Assembly (NCBI GenBank): GCA_016125005.1
Contig: WGMQ01000111.1
Span: 1-32,720, forward strand
Length of the DNA: 32,720 nt
From: a bacterium
GTDB taxonomy: Bacteria > Sumerlaeota > Sumerlaeia > SLMS01
Direction of reading: 5' to 3'
The notes below the pieces were generated by a model. The model was not told the origin of the DNA, made no database searches, and worked only from the letters and a program-made list of their open reading frames with translations. The position numbers were made by a program, and so were the translations under genes. Numbering within the stretch: position 1 is the stretch's first letter; the number at the start of each line of letters is the position of its first letter. This document shows, one piece after another, positions 7,453 through 15,337 of the stretch.

Positions 7453-9989
7453 TGCCGCCCCTTGCCGATTCGCTCCGCCAGCAACGCGAAGCCTACGATC
7501 CCAACCTCTTGCCGCCTTGGGATCTACGCCTCGGGCTGTACCTCTTTTGTGCGGCGACCGCCTTCGTTATCCTGTCGCTGACCGCCTATACCTACAACAT
7601 CGACGATGTAAAGATCCCCGGCCTCTTCATCGGCGGGGGCGTGTGCCTCGCCTACTGGTCCCTGCTGCTCGTCGGCGGGCGCATCGAAGCGCCGCCGCGC
7701 CTTGTCTGGATTCCCTACGTTTGCTATCTGGCCGCCTGCACCGTCTCGACCATGACCGCTGCTCCCTTCGCCAAGTGGATCGGCTGGTATTACGTCCAGT
7801 ACAACACCGCACTGCTGGGTTTCGTGCTGCTTGGGTCGTCGGTCATCACGACGAAAAAGATGGCGGAGCTGGCGCTGAAGTTCTGGGTGTTGCTGACCTT
7901 CGTGACCACCGCCTTCGGGTTGATCCACTATTCGGGACTTCTGGAGGCCTTCTACCGCGCGACCTGGGGCGACCTGCCGCTGGTCCCGGAGCGCCGCCTC
8001 CAGGCGCTCGTCAAGACCTTCACCGGCGCGCGCAGCATGTTGTCGACGATCCTCAACGTGCAGTTCTTCGGCAACTTCCTGCTGATGACGCTCCCCATCA
8101 CGCTGTCGTGCCTTGTCATCATCTTCCGCAACCTCCAGCGCATGTCCCGCGCAGGACAGAACACCGCCCGGCCCATGACCTGGTCCGTCATCGCGGGGCT
8201 GACGATGGTCTTCACGCTCACCTGCGTCTTCACCACCTACGCCAAGTCCTCGATCTTCCTCCTTCCGGCGATCCTGCTGGTCTACGCGGCGGCGGTGTAC
8301 CTGTTCTGCGGCATCCGCCGGATTCCGTACTTCGGACTGATGGTGGTCCTTGGGATCATCATGGGCGCCACCGTGCTGGCGTTCGTCTGGGCGGACCTCA
8401 CGCGCGAGTTGAAGAACGTGGAGGAAAGCATGGCGCCGCGCCGCATCATCTGGGGTGGCGCGTGGCAGATGTTCACCAGCAACCCGCTGCTGGGCGTGGG
8501 GCCGGGCGCGTTCCGCATTTACTTCCCCGAGTACCGCAGCCCCGACTATCACCTGACCCGCATCAGCAACGTCACCATGTACGCCCACAACTGGCTGCTG
8601 GATATCTTTGCGGAGACCGGCGCCCTCGGCGCGGTCGCCTATCTGGCGTTCCTCGGCAGCATCTGCTGGCTCGCGTGGCGGGCGCTGCGCACCTGCCCCG
8701 ATCCAGTGCTTCGCATCGCGGTCGTGGGCGGCATTCTCGCCATCGGAGGCCTGCTCGGCGGATCGTCGACCACGCCGATGTCGCGCTGGCCCGTCGGCTC
8801 GGTGTCGCTTCATGCCATCATCGGCACGGCGCTCGGCATCGTGCTGCTGGCGCTTCGCGACCCCGCCAAGGTCCTCCCCACCGCGCCCCCGTTCAACAAG
8901 CTGAACCCCTGGCCGCCCGTCCGCCAGTTCCATGCGGTGCTGGCCGTTGCCGCCGTGGCCTTCGCTCTCTCCGTCACCCACAAGTCCACGCGCATGTTCG
9001 AGGCCGCCTACTACCACAACGAAGGGCTTGGCATCTCCGAAGGCATTCCCGCACACCTGCTGGGCGATGGCACCGTGATCACCAACCCGCGCGTCGCCGA
9101 GTACTTCCGTCAGGCGGAGGCTCTCTTCGATCGCTCGCTGGAACTGAACCCCAACAGCCCGACGACGCTCTACAAGCTCGCCCACGTCCACAATCGCCTG
9201 GGCGAGACCGAGGCCGCCCTCGAGGACTACCGTCGCCTGCGCGAGCTTTCTCCCGACTACGCCGAGGTCCACTTCAACCTGGCGGTCATCTACTACAACC
9301 TCGCCGCCGAGACGAAGGATTCCCAGTCCGAAAAGGCCCGCGAGTACATGGCCGAGTCCCGCAAGGCCTTCGACCGCGCCTCGCAACTCAGTAACAAGAT
9401 CTCCGTCTGGTATTACCGCGCCAACGCCTACGAAATCTCTCCCGAGTACTATCCCGTGGGAAGTCCGGAGGAAGCGAAGTTCCTCGCCGAGGCGGGCGAC
9501 GTGTACCTCCATTGCAGCACGCTGCCTGTCTCTCAAGTGATCCAGGAGGACAATCAGGTCCAGCGCGAGACGGAGCTTCGGGCCAGTGCGCTGCGCAAGG
9601 CCGCCGATTGCTACGGCAAGGCGGGCGAGTGGCTGAAGGCGGCGCAGGCCGCCGAGCTTTATCTCAAGCAGGCTCCCCAGTCCCTTTCCGCGCTTCAGCT
9701 CGCCGTCTTCGATTACCAGAAGGGTGGAAAGCCGGAGGAGGCCCTCCGCGTCATCGACGAACGCCTGGCCGCCAACCCGCTCAACGGCGACTTGCAGTTC
9801 CTCCGCTACACGACGCTCAGAGACGCGGGCCGCACCGCCGAGGCCGAGTTGCAGGGCAAGTTTTTGCTGGTCCTCCAGTCCCGCCTCGCCGAAATGTCTA
9901 CCTCGTTGCTGTCACCGGAAAAGATCAACGCGCTGCGGGCCCAATTGGCCAGCACCGCCCCCAGTCCCGCTCCCCAGGTTACTCCATGA
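7452..9989 (+). CDS. O-antigen-ligase-like membrane protein with C-terminal TPR domain, 845 aa
   Basis: Inner-membrane glycan polymerase or ligase of the Wzy_C/O-antigen ligase superfamily. Residues about 25-510 carry around a dozen hydrophobic segments, and a central loop with GGAWQMFTSNPLLGVGPGAF and YAHNWLLDIFAETGALG matches the family signature, including the HN motif before the acidic E of AETG. After the last membrane helix (AVLAVAAVAFALSV, about 500) comes a periplasmic TPR region, about 545-800, with units such as LFDRSLELNPNSPTTLYKLA and YRRLRELSPDYAEVHFNL. Such ligase-TPR fusions act on lipid-linked glycans or protein O-glycosylation; which one is not evident. ATG 7452 overlaps the previous stop by one base, and its stop overlaps the start of thrB by four. 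Confidence 0.85.
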   Translation: MPPLADSLRQQREAYDPNLLPPWDLRLGLYLFCAATAFVILSLTAYTYNIDDVKIPGLFIGGGVCLAYWSLLLVGGRIEAPPRLVWIPYVCYLAACTVSTMTAAPFAKWIGWYYVQYNTALLGFVLLGSSVITTKKMAELALKFWVLLTFVTTAFGLIHYSGLLEAFYRATWGDLPLVPERRLQALVKTFTGARSMLSTILNVQFFGNFLLMTLPITLSCLVIIFRNLQRMSRAGQNTARPMTWSVIAGLTMVFTLTCVFTTYAKSSIFLLPAILLVYAAAVYLFCGIRRIPYFGLMVVLGIIMGATVLAFVWADLTRELKNVEESMAPRRIIWGGAWQMFTSNPLLGVGPGAFRIYFPEYRSPDYHLTRISNVTMYAHNWLLDIFAETGALGAVAYLAFLGSICWLAWRALRTCPDPVLRIAVVGGILAIGGLLGGSSTTPMSRWPVGSVSLHAIIGTALGIVLLALRDPAKVLPTAPPFNKLNPWPPVRQFHAVLAVAAVAFALSVTHKSTRMFEAAYYHNEGLGISEGIPAHLLGDGTVITNPRVAEYFRQAEALFDRSLELNPNSPTTLYKLAHVHNRLGETEAALEDYRRLRELSPDYAEVHFNLAVIYYNLAAETKDSQSEKAREYMAESRKAFDRASQLSNKISVWYYRANAYEISPEYYPVGSPEEAKFLAEAGDVYLHCSTLPVSQVIQEDNQVQRETELRASALRKAADCYGKAGEWLKAAQAAELYLKQAPQSLSALQLAVFDYQKGGKPEEALRVIDERLAANPLNGDLQFLRYTTLRDAGRTAEAELQGKFLLVLQSRLAEMSTSLLSPEKINALRAQLASTAPSPAPQVTP

Positions 9990-10936
9990 AGCCCACACCC
10001 GCCCCCATGCCCGTCGGTACCCGTTGTCGCGTGCGCGTCCCCGCGTCCACGTCGAACCTGGGACCGGCCTTCGACAGCGTTGGCTGTGCCGTGTCGCTCT
10101 TCAACACGTTCACCTTCGAGGTCCAGCATCCGGGCACCGAGCCGCTCGTGGAACTTTCGGGCGAGCGCTCCGCGGGCATCCCCGCGTCGCCTCGCAACCT
10201 GGCCCTGACCATTGCCCGCGGCTTCTATGAGCGCGTCGGCGTCGCCCCGCCCGTGCTGGGGCTTCGCGCGGAGATCGACATCCCGAGCGCCCGTGGCCTC
10301 GGAAGCAGTAGCACCGCCATCGTCGCCGGCATCGTCGCGGCCAACGCACTCCTTGGTGGGATCATGAATACCGCCGAGCTGTTGGACGTGGCCGTTGAGT
10401 TGGAGGGACACCCGGACAACGTGGCCCCTGCGCTCCTTGGCGGCATGGTTATCAGCGCCTCCGAAAGTCGCCCCCTCGCCTACCAACGCATTGCCGTCCA
10501 TCACGACGTCAGCTTTGTCTTCGTCGTCCCCGACTACGAGGTACGCACCGCCGACGCGCGCCGCGTGCTGCCGTCCACCATCTCGCTCAAGGACGGCATT
10601 TACAACGCCTCGCGTTCGCCGCTGATGGTGTTGGCCATGCTGACCGGCGACCTGTCCGCCTTCCCCGGCTGCCTGGACGACCGCTTCCACCAGCCCTGGC
10701 GCAAGCCCCTGTTCCGTCACTACGACGAACTGAGCAACGCGGCCACCAAGGCGGGCGCGGCAGGCTTTTGCGTCAGCGGCGCCGGTCCCACGATGCTCGC
10801 GATCTGTCGCCGCGAACGCCGCGACGCCGTCATCGGCGGCCTGGCCCGGGCGCTCGGCACGCTTGGGCTCGGCGGCTTCGTGGAGGAACTGACCCCGACC
10901 GCATCCGCTACCACAGCGGATATCACCCCCGCCTGA
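9986..10936 (+). CDS. thrB: Homoserine kinase (GHMP family), 316 aa
   Basis: Phosphorylates homoserine with ATP to O-phosphohomoserine, the precursor of threonine (and through it isoleucine). GHMP motif 1 is VRVPASTSNLGPAFDSVGCA (about residues 14-33). The ATP-binding motif PSARGLGSSSTAIVAGIVAAN lies at about 97-117, and motif 3 GFCVSGAGPTMLAI near 260. GHPDNVAPALLGGMVIS is also typical of ThrB. Length is normal for the family. ATG 9986 overlaps the upstream stop by four bases (ATGA), making it the fourth gene of a tightly coupled operon. The longer in-frame reading from 9512 is out-of-frame reading of the ligase gene and is rejected. No terminator was recognised in the 141 bases to the next gene. 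Confidence 0.95.
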   Translation: MKPTPAPMPVGTRCRVRVPASTSNLGPAFDSVGCAVSLFNTFTFEVQHPGTEPLVELSGERSAGIPASPRNLALTIARGFYERVGVAPPVLGLRAEIDIPSARGLGSSSTAIVAGIVAANALLGGIMNTAELLDVAVELEGHPDNVAPALLGGMVISASESRPLAYQRIAVHHDVSFVFVVPDYEVRTADARRVLPSTISLKDGIYNASRSPLMVLAMLTGDLSAFPGCLDDRFHQPWRKPLFRHYDELSNAATKAGAAGFCVSGAGPTMLAICRRERRDAVIGGLARALGTLGLGGFVEELTPTASATTADITPA

Positions 10937-11077
10937 CCGGGCATCAGCAAGTAACGCGCGACCGCAGACCAACGAAGGATCCGGACCTTTAGGACCTCCT
11001 GCGCACGACTGTTGCGCCTCCGCATCCTGCTTGCGGCGGCTGGCGCATGAGGTTTTCCTGAGTCACGCTTCGACGAA

Positions 11078-13366
11078 TTGGAGATTGAATTGATCGAGAT
11101 TCTTGCCACCGCCGCCCCTGCCATCGAGCAGGTCGCCGAAGCCGGTATGAAGCATCACACCTCGCCGGTGCTGCAAACACTGGGTGTCGCCATCGTGGCG
11201 GGCGTTGCATTGGTGCTGCTGTCGCGTCGCATCGGGGTCTCCGCCATTGTGCTGCTTTTGCTGGGAGGCGTCACCCTCGGACCCCAGGTACTCAACTGGG
11301 TGCAACCGGGCACCTTGGGAGCGTCGCTTGGCCCGCTCATTAACCTCGCCGTTGGCCTGATCCTTTTCGAAGGCGGGCTCACGCTCAACCTACACGGCTA
11401 CAAATCCGCCTCCACGGTCATCAAGCGACTCCTGTCGATCGGAGTGGTGACCACCTGGTTCGGCACGGGCGCGCTCATCTGGTTCCTCTTCAGCGACCTC
11501 TTTGGAGGCCGCCCGCTCGCCATGTCGATGCTCGCGGCCAGCCTTGTCATTGTGACCGGTCCCACCGTCATCGCGCCGCTGCTGCGCCGCATCCGCATCC
11601 GTGAGAATCTGCACGACATCCTCCATTGGGAGGGCGTGCTGATCGACCCGATCGGCGTCTTCATCGCAGTGCTCATGTTCGAGTACTTCACCGGTGGCGG
11701 CGCAGGCGAGGCGGTCGGTGGCTTTGTGGCCCGCGTGGTTGCGGGTCTCGTGGTCGGCACCATCATGGGCTTCGCGTCGGACTTCATGCTGCGCCGACGC
11801 TGGATCCCGGATGACAGCCTCAACATCTTCGCGATTTCCGTGGCCGTGCTCACCTTCGTCTTCGACGACTGGCTGGTGCCCGAGTCCGGCCTCCTTGGCG
11901 TGACCGTGGCGGGCCTGATCCTCGGCTGGAGGCGCCCGGGACCGCTTCAGGAAATCAAGGAGTTCAAGGCCGAGATCACGGACCTGCTGGTGGGGACGCT
12001 GTTCATCCTGCTGGCCGCGCAGCTCGACTTCAAGGACTTCGCCAAGTTCGGTTGGAGCGGCCTCCTGCTCGTGCTCGGCGTCGTCTTCCTGGTGCGCCCC
12101 ATTTCCATCATGCTCTGCACGCTTGGGACGCCGATGGGGATTCGCGAGCGGATCTTCCTCTCCTACGTCGCGCCGCGCGGCATCGTCGCCGCGTCGATGG
12201 CCTCGCTCTTCGCCCTGTCGCTGCGCCAGTACGATTCCTCGTGGTTCCTGGTGACCTTCACCTTTTCCGTGATCGGCTTCACGGTGATCCTGCAGGGCTC
12301 CACGGCCGGCCTGCTGGCGCGGCTCCTTGGCCTGCGCCTTCCCGAGCCCGACGGCTGGATGATCGTCGGCGCGCATCCTTTCGCGCGCCGCATCGCCGCC
12401 TTCATTCGAGACCAGCGCAAGGTCCAGGTCGTGCTGGTCGACGCCAACCGCCGCGCCGTGGAGGAATCCCGCAGCCAGGGCTTCGACGCCATCGTGGCGG
12501 ATGCCCGCGACCCGGAGACCTTCAAGCTCGACGAGCTCCGTCGTGTCGGCAATGTGCTGGCCCTCACCGACAACGAGGAACTCAACCAGCTCATCTGCCA
12601 GCTCTGGACCTCGCAAGTCGGTCGCGAAAACGTCCATCGCTGGGCCACCAGCCCGCCCGATCCTGGCACCTCAGGCCGTCGCGAGGCTGGCAACGTCGTG
12701 TGGCGCAACCTCCCCAAGCCGTCGCTCGTCTCCTCCGAACTGGCCCGCCACGAGGTCACGCTCCTCGTGACCGAGACCCGCTCCGCCGAGCAGCAGGGCG
12801 CCCCGATCATCCACATCAGCAAGGAGCAGGTGAAGCTCGATCCCATGCGCGCGGACGGCGACCAAGCGACGCTCGGACCGGGGTCGATCATGCTCCTGCA
12901 GCGCTCCACCGATTTCCTGAAGCGAAGCCTCCGCCCCGACCTGATCGTCCGTCTGGAGGAAGTCACCTCTCAGGAGGATCTCTTCCGCGAACTGGTCGAG
13001 CGCATCGTCACCGTCGAGCCACGACTTGACCGCGCCCAGGTGGTCCATGAGCTCATCGAGCGCGAGCGCAGCTTCCCCACGGCGCTGGGCCACGGCATCG
13101 CCGTCCCGCACGCCTACGGACGACTCCTCGACCGCCGCCTCTGCGCCATCGCCCAGGTTCCCCAAGGCATCGACTTCCAAGCCCCCGACAACCAGCCGGT
13201 GCGGCTCGTCTTCCTGCTCCTGAGCCCCCTCGGCGACCCGGAAGGACACCTCGCCACCATGGGAGAAATCGCCCGCCTCGTCAGCGATCAGAGCGTCCGA
13301 CAACAGCTGATCGAAGAAGCCGATCCCGGCAAGCTGCTCCCACTGATCTCGACGGCACGCGGGTAG
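11078..13366 (+). CDS. Cation/proton antiporter (CPA1) fused to RCK and PTS EIIA domains, about 762 aa
   Basis: Inner-membrane monovalent cation/H+ antiporter. Residues about 30-420 form 12-13 hydrophobic segments with the CPA1/NhaP motifs: VGLILFEGGLTLNL, SLVIVTGPTVIAPLLRR and HWEGVLIDPIGVF, where the aspartate is the ion site. Residues about 425-515 are a cytosolic RCK/TrkA-N domain (WMIVGAHPFARRIAAFIRDQ, VVLVDANRR). Residues about 620-760 are a PTS EIIA type 2 domain with the phospho-histidine in GIAVPHAYG (H678). The initiation codon is a TTG: 11078 is the longest, while TTG 11090 has GGAG six bases upstream and is equally possible; ATG 11147 would cut only the tail ahead of the first helix. 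The cytosolic domains suggest control by nucleotide or ion binding and by phosphotransfer. Confidence 0.9.
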   Translation: MEIELIEILATAAPAIEQVAEAGMKHHTSPVLQTLGVAIVAGVALVLLSRRIGVSAIVLLLLGGVTLGPQVLNWVQPGTLGASLGPLINLAVGLILFEGGLTLNLHGYKSASTVIKRLLSIGVVTTWFGTGALIWFLFSDLFGGRPLAMSMLAASLVIVTGPTVIAPLLRRIRIRENLHDILHWEGVLIDPIGVFIAVLMFEYFTGGGAGEAVGGFVARVVAGLVVGTIMGFASDFMLRRRWIPDDSLNIFAISVAVLTFVFDDWLVPESGLLGVTVAGLILGWRRPGPLQEIKEFKAEITDLLVGTLFILLAAQLDFKDFAKFGWSGLLLVLGVVFLVRPISIMLCTLGTPMGIRERIFLSYVAPRGIVAASMASLFALSLRQYDSSWFLVTFTFSVIGFTVILQGSTAGLLARLLGLRLPEPDGWMIVGAHPFARRIAAFIRDQRKVQVVLVDANRRAVEESRSQGFDAIVADARDPETFKLDELRRVGNVLALTDNEELNQLICQLWTSQVGRENVHRWATSPPDPGTSGRREAGNVVWRNLPKPSLVSSELARHEVTLLVTETRSAEQQGAPIIHISKEQVKLDPMRADGDQATLGPGSIMLLQRSTDFLKRSLRPDLIVRLEEVTSQEDLFRELVERIVTVEPRLDRAQVVHELIERERSFPTALGHGIAVPHAYGRLLDRRLCAIAQVPQGIDFQAPDNQPVRLVFLLLSPLGDPEGHLATMGEIARLVSDQSVRQQLIEEADPGKLLPLISTARG

Positions 13367-13395
13367 GTTCCCGAAGGGCGATTACACTTGGTGGG

Positions 13396-14856
13396 TGTAT
13401 AGACGACCCGGCTCCAATCGCATCACCTGCACAAACCAAGGAGACCGCTTGTGCGTGCGCCAGACTCTCTTGAGATGCTTCTCGAGAATCCTCACTTCAT
13501 CCTGCTGGAGTGCGTCTCGGGGAGCCATGCCTACGGACTGAATCGGCCCTCCTCAGACCGGGACGTGCGGGGTGTCTTCGCTCTTCCGGCGAGCGCCTAT
13601 CTGGGACTGACCGAGCCGACGCCGCAGGTGTCGGATGCCCGCAGCGATGTGACCTACTTTTCGCTCCGTCGCTTTGCGTCCCTGGCCGCTGATGCAAATC
13701 CCAACATGTTGGAGCTGCTCTTCACGCCCGAAGATTCCATGCTCCGCGTCTCCGCTGTAGGGAGGCGATTGCTGGATCAGCGCGAGCTGTTCCTGAGTCG
13801 GGCCTGTTACCAATCCCATGTCGCCTATGCCCAGGCCCAGATACGCAAGGCGCGCGGGCAAAACAAGTGGGTGAATCGTCCGCAGCCCGAGAAGCCACCT
13901 AGGCAGGAGGATTTCTGCTGGTTCCTGCCGCGCGAGGCGGATGAGCGAGGGCTTCCCATGCGCCCTGTTCCGGTCGCCAATGCCCCAATCCGGCTGGACG
14001 AATGCCATGCCGCCGCCTTGGAGCACTCCTCGGAAATGTATCGTCTATACGACTACGGAAGCGAAGCACGCGGTGTCTTCCGTGACGGGCAACTGGTGCT
14101 GGAATCGATACCGCTTGGCGATGAGCAGACCCGCTTTGTCGGACTGATGATCTTCAATCGGAACGCCTATGAGGCCGCAATGCGCGATCATCGGAACTAC
14201 TGGACCTGGAAGAAGGAGCGCAACCCCGCGCGCTGGCAGTCCCAGGAGGAGGACCTGCTCGACTACGACGCGAAGAACATGATGCATACCTTCCGACTGT
14301 TGTTGGCCGCCGAGGGTCTGCTGCGGAATGGCGTCCTGAGCGTTCGAGTTGAAGGGGCGGACCGGGATTTTCTCATGGGTATCAGGGAAGGACAGTACAG
14401 CTACTCCACCTTGATTGCAGAGGCCGAGCGTCGCACTGCGGCGCTGGAGCAATTGCTACCCACGTCGCCCTTGCCCGAGAAACCCGACCTGCATCGCATT
14501 GAGCGGCTGATTCGTGAAGTCACCGAAGAGTGGGAACATGCCAATCGCTGAACTGATCCGGGAAAAGATCGAGGCTGAATCGAGAGAGCGACAAATACGG
14601 GTGTTGCTGGCCTGCGAATCAGGCAGTCGTGCCTGGGGATTCGCTTCGCCCGACAGCGACTATGATGTTCGGCTGGTGTATAGCCATTCGCCCGACTGGT
14701 TCATGAGCCTGCAGGAGACCCGCGATACGATCGAAGTCATGGATGATGTCACCACCATCGATCTGGCGGGCTGGGAACTGCGAAAGGCGCTGCGCCTGTT
14801 CCTTGGCTGCAACCCCACCATGAACGAATGGCTCCTGAGTCCGATCGTGTATAGAC
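13396..14856. repeat. Cluster of the oligomer GTATAGAC/GTCTATAC in and before the RlaP genes
   Basis: Copies here are at 13396-13405 (GTGTATAGAC, non-coding), 14043-14050 (GTCTATAC), 14676-14685 (GTGTATAGCC, one mismatch) and 14847-14856 (GTGTATAGAC). Further copies are at 206 (mismatch), 1731-1740, 17701-17709 and 17875-17882. They fall in different reading frames and in one non-coding position, so codon choice alone is a poor explanation. Function unknown. Confidence 0.4.
13451..14551 (+). CDS. RlaP-type nucleotidyltransferase (YcgL-like), 366 aa
   Basis: DNA polymerase beta-superfamily nucleotidyltransferase of the RlaP branch (predicted RNA repair/modification nucleotidyltransferase family). 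The catalytic motif is intact: GSHAYGLNRPSSDRDVRG, with the GS pair and the two metal-binding aspartates of SDRD. The segments DVTYFSLRRFASLAADANPN and PNMLELLF that follow are the family's alpha-helical continuation. KNMMHTFRLLLAAEGLL is the conserved histidine-containing helix near residue 280. GTG 13451 is supported by AAGGAG at 13438-13443. It overlaps the next gene by 14 bases. No RNA ligase, which usually accompanies RlaP in RNA repair operons, is in the window, so the substrate is unknown. Confidence 0.88.
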   Translation: MRAPDSLEMLLENPHFILLECVSGSHAYGLNRPSSDRDVRGVFALPASAYLGLTEPTPQVSDARSDVTYFSLRRFASLAADANPNMLELLFTPEDSMLRVSAVGRRLLDQRELFLSRACYQSHVAYAQAQIRKARGQNKWVNRPQPEKPPRQEDFCWFLPREADERGLPMRPVPVANAPIRLDECHAAALEHSSEMYRLYDYGSEARGVFRDGQLVLESIPLGDEQTRFVGLMIFNRNAYEAAMRDHRNYWTWKKERNPARWQSQEEDLLDYDAKNMMHTFRLLLAAEGLLRNGVLSVRVEGADRDFLMGIREGQYSYSTLIAEAERRTAALEQLLPTSPLPEKPDLHRIERLIREVTEEWEHANR

Positions 14857-15314
14857 AGGAGGACGCATTCGTTGAGCGTCTTCGCGAGCTGATGCCCAGC
14901 TACTTCAACCCGCGCAAGGCGGTGCATCACTATCTTGGGACAGCGCGGCAGATCATGCGGCACCACCTGGACGGAGACCGCATCGGAATCAAGAAGGCGT
15001 TCTATGTAATCCGCCCCATCGCCGCTGCGGCATGGATCCGAGACTTGGGCGCACAACCACCGACCGACTTCGCCAGACTGTTGGAAGGAACGCCCTCGCC
15101 CGAAATCCAGGCCATTCGCCCCCATGTGGAGCAGTTGATCGCCATCAAGGCCAAGGCGGCCGAGAAGGAACCCATACGCCTTCCTCAGCCGCTTTCCGAG
15201 CTATTTCATGACGTCTTCCATGCGCTGGAAGAGTCTGCACAATCGATGCCTGCAACAACGTCGGTTGATCCGGCCCCACTCCAGTCGTTGCTTCGGAACT
15301 TTCTGAACGCGTAG
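14538..15314 (+). CDS. Second RlaP-type nucleotidyltransferase, 258 aa
   Basis: Paralogue of the preceding gene with its own intact catalytic motif GSRAWGFASPDSDYDVRLVY (GS...DSDYD) at about residues 34-53. The continuation TTIDLAGWELRKALRLFLGC and NPTMNEWLLSPIVY is typical of the family. KKAFYVIRPIAAAAWI matches the helix that carries the conserved K/H position. ATG 14538 is chosen over the in-frame GTG 14514 because GAGTGGG lies just upstream and the protein begins MPIAEL. It overlaps the first nucleotidyltransferase by 14 bases, so both are co-translated. The two proteins share the fold but differ in length by over 100 residues, suggesting distinct partners or substrates rather than recent duplication. 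Confidence 0.87.
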   Translation: MPIAELIREKIEAESRERQIRVLLACESGSRAWGFASPDSDYDVRLVYSHSPDWFMSLQETRDTIEVMDDVTTIDLAGWELRKALRLFLGCNPTMNEWLLSPIVYRQEDAFVERLRELMPSYFNPRKAVHHYLGTARQIMRHHLDGDRIGIKKAFYVIRPIAAAAWIRDLGAQPPTDFARLLEGTPSPEIQAIRPHVEQLIAIKAKAAEKEPIRLPQPLSELFHDVFHALEESAQSMPATTSVDPAPLQSLLRNFLNA

Positions 15315-15337
15315 CAAGCCATCCCGCCCGCGACCGC

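Noticed and set aside
7524..9536. Long minus-strand frame (670 aa) across the O-antigen-ligase-like gene
   Set aside because: Composition is Arg/Glu/Gly/His-rich with no fold; the plus-strand frame has membrane helices and TPR units.
9512..9985. N-terminal extension of homoserine kinase
   Set aside because: This part is the out-of-frame reading of the ligase/TPR gene; ThrB family proteins begin near ATG 9986.
11390..12637. Minus-strand frame (415 aa) within the antiporter gene
   Set aside because: Glu/His/Asp-rich shadow with no domain; the antiporter frame is clear.
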